Made by a program: the position numbers and the translations under genes. DNA of 64,000 nucleotides from Cinclus cinclus (taxonomy: Eukaryota > Chordata > Aves > Passeriformes > Cinclidae): assembly GCF_963662255.1 (NCBI RefSeq), contig NC_085059.1:9891234-9955233 (forward strand). Direction: 5' to 3'. Below, one piece after another: positions 1-9,933 of the stretch (the stretch's first letter is position 1; each line of letters begins with the position of its first letter). The notes under the pieces were generated by a model. The model saw nothing but the letters and a program-made list of their open reading frames with translations. It made no database searches and had not been told where the DNA came from.

Positions 1-117
1 GCTCTGGAGCGCCTCAGGCTCGGGCCGGGCACCGCGCCGTGCCGAGGAGCGAGCGGCTCTCCAGCTCGCCTCGGTATCTGTGCAACACCTTCACCCTTGT
101 CCCCCGGCCACCCACCG

Positions 118-166
118 GGTTTTTTTTATTATTATTATTATTTTGTTTGTTTTGTTTTTGTTTTTC
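118..166. repeat. T-rich low-complexity run inside the CpG-rich region
   Basis: This is a run of T with ATT and GTTT units, abruptly different from the GC-rich sequence on both sides. It probably grew by slippage. No function is visible. Confidence 0.7.
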
Positions 167-316
167 CCCTCGCTCTTCCATTCTCCTGCAGCGAGTTAAA
201 TATTTCTGTTAATTGACGCCCGAAGTGTTCCCAGTCTGTTCCCCGGGCCGGCCGAGGACGCGTGCACGCCCAGATCCGCTCGGTGAAGCAGCACGGAGCC
301 GGGGGGCCGAGCGGGG

Positions 317-385
317 ATGTGCGTGAGGAGGAGGTGGTGTAAAAGGAGCGACGGGCACAAAGCAGATTTGAGAGGAATAATTTAA
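317..385 (+). other. Short upstream ORF (22 codons), conditional on transcription from further upstream
   Basis: The ATG at 317 opens a basic 22-codon frame ending in TAA at 383-385. It is an upstream ORF only if the transcript starts before 317 and this part is not spliced out by the acceptor at 464-465. It has no similarity that I recognise. It does not overlap the GABRB2 start at 1525. Confidence 0.25.
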
Positions 386-465
386 CTCCGGTGTCTGTTG
401 TTTTTCAGGGATTGTTTTTTTTTTTTTCCCTTTTCTCTCTCTCTCCTATCTTTTTCTGTGCTCAG

Positions 466-583
466 GATTTAAATGTCACTCAAAGTATCCCCAGCCCAGC
501 TTTCCGCTCGTCTCCGGTTTCTTCCGAGGCATTAATTGGATCACACGCTGCATTTGAAGAGCTTGGGTGTTTTACCCACTAAG
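466..583 (+). other. GABRB2: Probable non-coding 5' UTR exon of GABRB2
   Basis: The right end is a perfect donor: AAG at 581-583 followed by GTAAGT. The left end is a strong acceptor: a pyrimidine tract of about 50 nt (410-463) running into CAG at 463-465, with G as the first exon base. This defines a 118-nt internal exon without a long ORF. A second possible acceptor is the TTTCAG ending at about 408. The alternative is that this is the 3' part of a longer first exon starting in the CpG-rich region, with the acceptor unused. The donor is the firmer edge. It would join to the exon that carries the ATG at 1525. Confidence 0.55.
473..535 (+). other. Upstream ORF of 20 codons in the 5' UTR exon
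   Basis: The ATG at 473-475, eight bases into the predicted UTR exon, opens a 20-codon frame that stops with TAA at 533-535, inside the same exon. It would be translated before the GABRB2 start if this exon is included, and could damp or regulate beta-2 synthesis. The peptide has no recognisable feature. The function is inferred only from position. Confidence 0.35.
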
Positions 584-1393
584 GTAAGTGGGCTTATGCA
601 CCTACATCGGGTCTGAATGGTCACTGAAAGCCTTTTAGGGCGCTGTTTTTCTTCTCCTTGGCCCCCCCCTCCCCAGCTCCGCGGCGAGGTTTCGTTCTAC
701 CTGAAGAGCTGGCATGTCTGGGTTGAACATGGGTTGATACACGGAAAATGCGACAGGGGGGAGCGGGGTCGCGGGAGCACAGCGCCCGCCCCTAAGGCAC
801 CAGCCAGTGACCCGTGGGAGCCGGCGGTCGTAGCCGGCGACCCCCTCAGTTCCCGGTCCCTCTGCTCCTGGAATAGCGCCTGGCATCACAGTAAGGAAAG
901 AAACAGCCTAATCCCCTCTTACATGAAACTATTCGTCATCATTTTCCTTTTTTTTTTTTTTTTTTTTTCTCCTCCGTGAGAAATACTGTAGGCGCTCATC
1001 TCCCTCCTCCCCCACCGCCCGCCCCCGTTGCCAGCGCCGGCTCCTTTGCTCGCACCTCTCCTCGATTCAGGCGGTTCTTTCCAGGGACTAAAAAGTTAAG
1101 CTGCCCCCTCTCTCCCCCCACCTGCCCCCATACGTACGCAGTATGTATCCTTTTTAACTATTCTTCCTGTGAATATTCGAAGTCCGTCCAGCCCCCCCAA
1201 CGCTTAAGCTAGGTTGCAAAGCCGCTGTACCCTGCAACTCCTAAAACTTCTTGCTGTGATTTATACTCTATAATAACAAAAAGGACAACAAAATTATACT
1301 GGATCCTCCTGTGGATTACTTTTTTTTTTTTAAATAATGCATTTCCTTCTTCCCCTTTAATTTTTTTTTCAAGGAAATTTGCTCTATCTCCAG
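584..1393 (+). other. GABRB2: Intron within the 5' UTR of GABRB2
   Basis: The donor is GTAAGT at 584. The proposed acceptor is CAG at 1391-1393, behind T/C-rich sequence at 1351-1390. An AAG at 1371-1373 is a weaker alternative. The interval includes CpG-rich sequence (about 640-880), a long T-run at 948-968, C-rich stretches at 1005-1130 and AT-rich sequence at 1260-1380. Open frames here are short, start in compositionally biased sequence and resemble no known protein. Confidence 0.5.
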
Positions 1394-1414
1394 CAGCAAC
1401 CACTGCTCCTTTTG

Positions 1415-1474
1415 ATGTTGTGGTACGCCGTGCGCATGCGCTTCACATTAGAATTACTGCACTGGCCAGAATAA
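1415..1474 (+). other. Upstream ORF of 19 codons just before the GABRB2 start
   Basis: The ATG at 1415 opens a frame that contains a second in-frame ATG at 1436 and ends with TAA at 1472-1474. It lies 50 nt before the main ATG at 1525 and in a different frame. Even a transcript starting within the NRF-1-like motif could retain the 12-codon form from 1436. The position is visible in the sequence; an effect on translation is inferred. Confidence 0.4.
1431..1442. promoter_or_regulatory. NRF-1-like palindromic site
   Basis: TGCGCATGCGCT matches the NRF-1 consensus YGCGCAYGCGCR at 11 of 12 positions; only the last base differs. The core GCGCATGCGC is a perfect palindrome. It stands 83 nt before the GABRB2 ATG in otherwise AT-leaning sequence, so it is not just CpG-island background. 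NRF-1 control has been described for the paralogue GABRB1. Use in GABRB2 is an inference. Confidence 0.45.
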
Positions 1475-1524
1475 GTTGGATCTCCTCTTCACTGAAACCT
1501 TAAATCATATCAAAAGCTAAAGGG

Positions 1525-1601
1525 ATGCTGAGAGTCCAGAAAAAGGGTTACTTTGGGATTTGGTCATTCCCTTTAATAATAGCTGCGGTGTGTGCACAGA
1601 G
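1525..1601 (+). CDS. GABRB2: GABRB2 coding exon 1: signal peptide
   Basis: This exon encodes residues 1-25 and the first two bases of codon 26 (Ser) of the GABA-A receptor beta-2 subunit, a pentameric ligand-gated chloride channel subunit of inhibitory synapses. The peptide has the build of a signal sequence: a basic start (R3, K6, K7), then a hydrophobic core (about F10-A21) and a small-residue end, with predicted cleavage near residue 24 as in mammalian beta-2. From F10 onward it is the beta-2 pattern; early residues L2, Q5 and K7 differ from the mammalian W2, R5 and R7 as I recall them. The start is the only ATG in frame with the beta-2 reading frame. The donor GTAAGT begins at 1602 and splits a Ser codon, which is completed by T at 1728. 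Confidence 0.93.
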
Positions 1602-1839
<238 letters not shown>

Positions 1840-2056
1840 TAAGAGAGGTTGCATATCCGGGCTGGGTCCGTTGTGTGTGGGGGCGGTTTCAAACGTCTTG
1901 TGGGTGCTGTTGCTTTGGGGGGGGGGGTGTTGCCATTTCCTGTAGCTGATCCAAAGTAAGCCCATTGTTCGTCAATTTTCTTAGTACAGGATGCTCTTAA
2001 TGCGATCACTTAAATTACTTGTATATTCGTAATCGGTCCCTCACTGTGCTGCGTGC

Positions 2057-2076
2057 GTGTGTGTGTGTGTGTGTGT
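2057..2076. repeat. (GT)10 microsatellite
   Basis: Ten uninterrupted GT units in the intron, preceded by GCGTGC. Likely length-polymorphic. Confidence 0.9.
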
Positions 2077-2407
2077 TTGAGAGGATACTTTACTAACCTG
2101 TAATTAAACCTTTGTTTAACTGCTTTCACGCAAATCTCTCTTAAGTTCACCCAGCGCTTGTTCCTTTCAGCCTAATGTGCTTGTGACCACAGTTACTATT
2201 TTCGAGTACAAGACGTGCTGTTAACTGGTACAAAAATGCCATTTAACCCCCTGCGTGCTCCTACTTCGAACTAGTTTGTTTATTTCGGACGTGTTGGCTG
2301 TGGGTGGCCCTTCCCCCCCCACCTTGTCCCCCCCATCGCTCCCCGGCGCTCGGGGCTCAGCGTGGCGGGCGCGGAGGCCGGCGCAGGGGCGCGGAGCTGG
2401 GCGCAGC

Positions 2408-2449
2408 GGTACCGGCACCGGCAGCGGTACCGGCAGCGGTACCGGCACG
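2408..2449. repeat. GC-rich hexamer tandem repeat
   Basis: Seven consecutive six-base units of the form GGYASS: GGTACC, GGCACC, GGCAGC, GGTACC, GGCAGC, GGTACC, GGCACG. They form a partly 12-bp higher-order array with three GGTACC palindromes. The array lies in the intron before coding exon 3. It produces Gly-Thr/Gly-Ser runs in one frame, which should not be mistaken for protein. Confidence 0.85.
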
Positions 2450-2604
2450 TGTGCGGTGTTACATAAAGCACCGCCACGGCCGGCGGGGCGGGCTGGGCAC
2501 CGTACGGGCCCGCGGGCGCGGTGGGACCCCGCTGGGGCGGGCTGCGGGGGAAAGAACGGGGGAAACACTTTACGCCTCCCTCCTGAATTTCTGGTTATGT
2601 TTAA

Positions 2605-3181
<577 letters not shown>

Positions 3182-6100
3182 CGGAGGTTTTTACTTCTAT
3201 GTGTGTTCAAAACTTACTTTTTTTTTTTTTTTTTTTTATTTTTCATAGCCTGGCAATGTTTTGGATGGTGCTGAAAAAAGTCAATGATTTTAGAAGTTTA
3301 GTTTTTCCAAGATATTTGTCTCTCTTACCTAAATACTTGGAAGCGACTGTGCTCAAATACTGAACTTGTTCAGAACGTAGTGATTTCACACTTTCTCTGT
3401 TTCACTTTCAATCACCTGGGAGACTAATGAAGTGTGGAGAAAATTGTACAAGTCTGATTCATACTTTAGAAGAAGCTGTTCTTGACTTAGATGAAACTTT
3501 ACTAACGTTCAGTTTTATTATTTAGAAATGTTTGGGGTCAAGTTTTGAAGTTTTTGTCTTAATTTGCATGTTAATTGGTTAAGGACATGGAATTTGCCAT
3601 AACACTCATAGGGGCTTATAAACAACAAAAGACAGTGAAATAGAGTAGCACAGGATACAAAAGTGATGCAGAATAAATGTGATTTTGTCAAGTATTTGTG
3701 AATGGAAGTTTATTGTTTGATGCAAACTTTCCATTATTCTTGAAGAGGTTTCAAGCAGAAATCTTTCTAAATACAAATGTGATTCTTATGGTTATTGCTG
3801 TAGCTGTAATTATGTATTTGAAAATGACACCTGGAACGTTACCAGTTGCTTTAATATCATTGCACTACTACAATATTTAAATCCTCAGTGTCATGCCTGG
3901 GTTCTCAGAGATGTTGCACTGAATGAATTTACAAACATTCATTCTGAAACTGAATGACTTGTGTCTTGTCAAAAGACAAGAGTTTTTTCATAATATAAAA
4001 TAAAGCCCTAGGCCTAATTTGAGGATAACATTACAGGTGATTTTACTGTGAGACAGGGAGCTGTTGGTAACAGAGAGCTTGGTGCTGCTCTTTTTTAAGA
4101 TACCAGGAAACCTGAAAAATTTCATCTTCTGAAACATTACTTCAGGAAAATTTCTAAGTGGCTACAAGGGGCTTCCAAACTTTGTATCACTAAACTTGTT
4201 ATCTAGTGTTCTACTTTCAGGAGCTTTAAGTGCAGAGGAAGAAAAGTATGCTGTATTTTAAACCACTTGCTTTTCATTAAAAGAGCTGTGGGTAGGAGAA
4301 ATGGGGACATAGAGTTATTTCTTAGACAGCCCTGAGCAGTGAGGGAACGATGATGGTTTCTTGCTGGGACTGCAGTCTACCAGGTCAGTGTTATATCCTC
4401 CCATTCCTTCAGAATTGGAAGGTTCTTCTGGAAAAAAAAAAAACTATACATATTGGAAATCTTGTTTGTTTCTTTTAATGGTTTCTTGACATTTGGCCTC
4501 CAATTAAAGGTGATAGCTTATCAGACCTGACACTTAACAGCCCAACTTTATAAGGCACTATTATTTTTAGTGTTCTGTAGTCAATTTATTGTGTTTCTGT
4601 ATTGAAATGTATGACCTTTCTGAAAAAAAGTCATTTCAGACTATCTGCAGAACTCAGAGGAGGGACTATATAGACAATTTTGTTCTACTAATTTGCCTAA
4701 AGAATTTAAGGTCTGGAATTGTTTTAGTCTAAGAAGCCACCTATTTCTTAAACCCAGGCAATCATGTTACATAATTTTTTTTTTCACTTACAGCTTCAAA
4801 AGAGATTCCACACCAAGATTATAATCTTCTTAATTGCAAAATGTACACTTGATTTTACAATGGTCTGTATAACATAATGAGTGCTAATATACCCTGAATA
4901 TAACCTGAAATGAGGAGAGAGCCATACAATAAAACAACAAATTCCTTAGTATGCAGGGCCTTGGCTTTTTAGTTTGCAGAGTCACCCGAATTGTGAGTAG
5001 AAACCAGGAGGAATACCATGGAATGCTAGCTGATGCAAAGCCTTCTGAGATAAGAGACACAGAAAAGAATCTTTTGCATTTATGGACCTATTTTTTTCTA
5101 AGCTTGGCCTTGCTGTGTGTAGCTTTGTTTGTAGTCATGGTAAGCACTACTGACTTTAGATAAAGGCAGATCATTGCATGGACTCCTGTACTGACATTAA
5201 TGGGATCAAACTTCTGCCTTAGGAGAAAGGCTAAAGAATCACAGTTATTCAGCTTGAGATAATTTTTGTGAATTTTAATGTTAATTTATTTGAAAGTTAC
5301 ATTTCTTTCTCAGTCTTGATATATTGCATCTACCATATAAACTTGTGCTACCCTACAGGCAGAATGTTTATGTCACTTCAGTGCCATGAAGTAAATAATG
5401 AAATTTTCACTTTGTTGAATAAGACAATTTAGACTTGCTCTTATAGAAAGTAAAAGTATGTTAAGGATGTACAAGAATATTATTGTTGACTTTGAGTTCT
5501 TAAAGAGGTGATAAGTGCTTGCATCATAAAGAACTCAGTGTATTAGGTATTACATGTGCCTTATAATTATTTCTTTTATGCAACAGAGCTGAAACTGTAA
5601 GGTGTTTACCTTAGTTTGTCAGAAACTTGAACTAGCATTTATCTGAGTTTACAGAAATGGCTTCAAAGTACTGGTACATGCACTGAATGAGCATGAGAAA
5701 AGTGAGAACTTCAAGTGTATGTGGTTATCAACAAATATAATGACTATTTGGACTAATTTCTTTGTATTCTGCAAAGTAAAATATACAGCAGGTATTTTAT
5801 GCAGCACAGTAATGATCTTGACTAATTCTACTTGCTACCAGGTCCTGCAATACTGTTGAGTATATCCTTTTTTCTAGTTATACTGTAGATTTTCTTAGGG
5901 TTTCTTTTATTCAGGTATCAATGGAGAACAAAGATGGAGATCTGTGAAGGCTACTTAAATGGTTTTCCTGGGCTAATGAATTTGATGTTATGTAAGATTA
6001 GCTGTGTTGCAGTGAGTCTAAATGCAATGTCCACATTTCCACATTTTCCTCTCTGTTAATTTTTGGAATAGACCCCTTGAAAATGTAGCAATGAAGGCTA

Positions 6101-6480
6101 TTCTCCATTCTAATTTTCTCCCTTTTCCTCCTAGCTATTCCCTCATAAACTTTGTAAAAATTGGTTCAGGTTCATTAAGAAGCACAGAAATAAATTTTCA
6201 TCCCTAGACCCCTCTGAATATTCTGTGTAATATGTTGTTCATTTGATCTATCTAGATAAGCCATGAGGATTTCTATGGATAATGGTGGTCATGTGTTAGT
6301 TTTCAACACCTTGGCTTATTAAATAGGTCAACATTTCCTTCCTTTTTTTTTTTTTTTTCCCTTGGACTGTGGCTATTCTGGGATTCCAGCACAGAATGTC
6401 TTGAAAAGAGAGAGAAATATTCTTTAGCTACAGATTTTACTCAGGAAATACATGCTTTTTGAGGTAATGGGTTGTGTATG

Positions 6481-6570
6481 TATCCTGGGGTGACTCTATG
6501 GTCTGGTATCACTATCATCTGTTTTTCATGTCTACATATAATTACATACAGCTGTTCACACTGTGGGTCA
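6481..6570 (+). mobile_element. Possible old LTR fragment related to the element at 63132
   Basis: The first 17 bases, from TATCCTGGGGTGACTCTATG onward, line up with the start of the LTR-like element at 63132. A looser alignment continues through a shared ATC-x-TCTGTT block and a CAGCT...ACTG block to about 6570. Divergence is high, no 3' end or target-site duplication is seen, and the right edge is arbitrary. This is non-coding remnant sequence only. Confidence 0.35.
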
Positions 6571-9500
6571 CTGGGGTCTGCAGAGAGGAATCTGAACTAT
6601 TTAATTGCAAGTATTTGCTTGCTTAGTGTGCAGGTTTTGGCACGTGGAGTCAGCAGTGTGTGTGGAGTTAAAGAGGATGGATTGGTCTGTCTTAGTGGGA
6701 GCCATTACCGTTGATTGAGAGCATAATCCTTCCATCAAGTGGGAGTTGGAGAAACAAAGGAGCTGTTACCATCTATCAGAGAAAGGTTGATTTCTTAGTG
6801 TGTGTCAAGTTTTACATAGCAGAGCCTAATAGCTTCCAAGCTCTAAAAAGAAAAGAGCTTTTTTACTTTTTCCGATATTATATTTCACTTCTATATTGGA
6901 GTTATGCCGAAGTTGCATAAAACAAGAGGTATAATACTCATAGTTCAGGATATTCTCAGAAATGTGCAGGCATAGCTGTTATTTGCTGGTAATTTGATCT
7001 GATTTTGAGTTGCTCTTGATAATGGAAGTCTACTACTGGTTTACTTAAAATCATGTTTCTTGAGGTATTTTCAGTAGGGGACATGGACAAAGATCAAGGT
7101 TTGGATTATGAAATAGGTTTAGATAATGAAAACAACAGGAGCTGTGTTGCTGCCTCTCAAGTAACAGCAATTATCTTTATGTGTGTAAAGGGATGAGATG
7201 GCTTGTGATATAAAAAGAAATGGGGATTAAGTGGCAAAGAAACCCAAAAATGGAAAAGTCCTGATAGAGAAAAATGACAACAGGAAATATTGTCCTATAT
7301 ACAGTGGTGTAGAAAGAGGTGAGGAAAATGGTCATGAAAATGGTTTCTGTCAGCAATATCTTCTTTTGTTAATACTTTCTAGTTGTTCATGTTGCTGCTT
7401 CACTAAATACTTCTGTTGCCAGAGACAGTTGGTTTTATTAATTTCTCTGTGTCATGAATGCATATGTTTCTTCACATAAAACTGCATTTCTCAGCACACA
7501 GTTTGAATTTGGCTCTTGTCAAATTATTTAGTGACTCATACTGAAATATGTCTACAGAGACTTCTGTGAATGCAGAGCAGGTGATGTATATCTTAGAAGC
7601 GAGAACTTTTTACTGAAAACTTAGTTTCACCTTTTCCTTCAGTTACTGTCTGGAATGACATCACATTTTTGTGACGTTTTTGAACTGAACTAAATTACAT
7701 TAGTAATGTAATGGATTTTCTTTATTTGGTACAAGTCTCTAATTCAGGTATTTTCCTTTCTTAATTTAAAGATACGTGAGAATAAGTAAGAGCTTCTATG
7801 TCCAAATATAATATTTATTCTCGAGGACCAAAATAAGTCTTCCTATTGATATTCCACATGTGGATTGAAGTTTTCATGCTGCTTTTTCTAGAATATATAT
7901 AGCCACAGCATGAAAAGATTAATCTAGAACACATATGCAGGAATATAGCGAGTTTATAACTACTTTTATAAGATAGTTAACAAGTAATAAATTATTATGT
8001 ATATTAATATGTATTATGTGTATCTCTGTGTTATACATCTCTAGAAGCATTACGTAATTCTCAATTTTCTTTAAGGTCAATATAAATGGTTTGTTAATTG
8101 GATTGCACTTTCAGTGTGCTACAGTATTGCAAGACTTTAATGAGTAGCAAAATCTTGTTTGGTTGGTGGTGGTGATTTTTCAAAGTGATTTCTCCCTTCT
8201 GCAGACCAGGGGATGGTTGTTAGTAATTTAAAGAGATTGCCTTGGAGGTAATTTGTATTACTGAATTAATAATCATTGTCTTCTGGTGGTTGGTTTTTTT
8301 TGGGTTTTTTTTTTTATCCTTTAAGAAAGCCTTGATCTATAAGTATTGAAGTGTTTTGGCTCTTGCCACAAAAGAAAATATAAATTTATCTTTAATACAC
8401 TTTTTGGACAGTGTCTTGGTGCTAATGTGTGGGAATGAACATGAAGTGCACTTGTTAGCTCCTGCTATAGCCTGCTTTATTTCATAACTCCTCTATTGAA
8501 AATCGCATAAAATCTTTACAGAGGAGCCGTGTAATAGAATAAAAGATTTTGTTGTACTCTACAAACTTGTTACAAGTTTAAGGTGTTCCAGTGGTTGTAT
8601 TTGTGCCCCTTAGTGACTCCAAAGTCTGTCAGTGCATCATGACTAAATCCTTATTATTCCTCCCTCCCTCTTTTATCCTCATACCTCATGCAACCCTCTG
8701 CAGACTTATAATGGAACCTTTAGTATTCAATCATATTGAAGTACAGTCTTGTATAGTAATAATTCTTCTTTTCCAGAAGTAATCCAGATTCCTAGTAGAC
8801 TTCTAGTGGTTAATGCTGTAGTTCTCTGCTAGTGCTTGTAAGAATTAAGTAAGCAAGGTTCAGTCCCCTCATTTCAAAGGGCAGTGCTCATCCACAAGGT
8901 AATTTTTGTAAGTTCCCTTTTAAGACATGGAAGATGGCATCTTGTTTGTCTTTAGAGATGATAACTTCAGAAGCAATCAAATGTCTGGAGTTACTAAAAT
9001 TTAAAATTTTGCTGCTATGAGTGGATGCAATTTGTCTGTACCCATATATAATTACATATGAATTGTAGGCATTGACAAATGTTGTCAATTATGGGTATGC
9101 AAAAAGAAAACCAGGAGAGAATCAGCCTTTGTGCTCTATTGTAATTGCCAGGACAGCACAAGTCCTGGAGGAGTAGTGACACAGGGGCATGTTTACAGTT
9201 TCAGTCTTGCCTGTCCAAAGGCCAGTGAAGTAGCAATGCTCTCACTTCAAAGCTCTTCCCTACAAAAATCTTTGCATCCAAATTTTCTGGCTAAGTATTT
9301 TCAAATTAGTTGAACAACGCAAAGATCTTCCCAAGACTTGGAATCCCACCAAATGCATATGACATTTTTGTATGAGTTTTCCAAATAAGGGTGTAATTAA
9401 TTCCCAATAAAAACTAGAAGTTCTGTTCTAAATAAGAAGACATTTAATATTCAGGAAATTGACATGTATGTACCTGAATTCAGAATATGTAGATAATATT

Positions 9501-9912
9501 CAATGTAGTTTATCACTGGCCAGATAAAGCAATGAGAGTGTGAGCTCTTCCCCTGCCCCTGGGCTTAAAAAAAAAAAAAAGAGGAATTTTTATGTTGAGC
9601 TTCTTTTTTTGCATATCTCCATCAAAGCTAAGGCCTATTAATTTTTATTCTGTAAATACTGACAGAAGGATTCATTTGTTAGTTTTCAAGTAATAAGAAT
9701 TTAGCTGTGTGGGGAGAAAAGCAGCCCTTCTGAAAGATGCCTTTTGCAATTCAAGTGTGTGCTGTTATAGTAAATATGTCACTTCTGAGTATTTACACTG
9801 ATTTTTCCTTTATATAAACCACTGATTCTTTGTGATTGTGCTGAAATACAGATGCAGCTTTATAAATTTTGAACAAGTAGAAGAAATCTGCAGAAAGCTC
9901 GGTCATGGACAT

Positions 9913-9933
9913 ATTAGGGTATATTACCCTAAT
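9913..9933. repeat. Perfect inverted repeat, 9-3-9
   Basis: ATTAGGGTA and its exact reverse complement TACCCTAAT are separated by TAT. Each arm contains one telomere-like TTAGGG/CCCTAA hexamer. It may be a dyad binding site, a small cruciform or chance. It lies in an ordinary stretch of the large intron. Confidence 0.8.

Larger units (their letters stand above)
1..880 (+). promoter_or_regulatory. GABRB2: CpG-rich 5' region of GABRB2 (probable promoter/CpG island)
   Basis: The stretch is clearly richer in G+C and CpG than the introns, with CpGs densest at about 1-110, 235-320 and 640-860, broken by a T-rich run at 118-166 and a pyrimidine tract at 410-463. It lies directly upstream of the GABRB2 signal-peptide exon, and CpG-rich TATA-less starts are usual for GABA-A receptor subunit genes. 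I see no convincing TATA box and cannot place a transcription start. In other amniotes GABRB2 lies head-to-head with GABRA6, so the divergent neighbour would be expected to the left of position 1; that is inference, since none of it is in the window. Confidence 0.6.
1394..1524 (+). other. GABRB2: 5' UTR part of the start-codon exon
   Basis: This is sequence between the proposed acceptor and the GABRB2 ATG. It contains an NRF-1-like palindrome at 1431-1442 and a short upstream ORF at 1415-1474. If transcription starts near the palindrome instead of upstream, this exon would be a first exon and its left edge would differ. The boundary at 1394 is therefore tentative. Confidence 0.45.
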
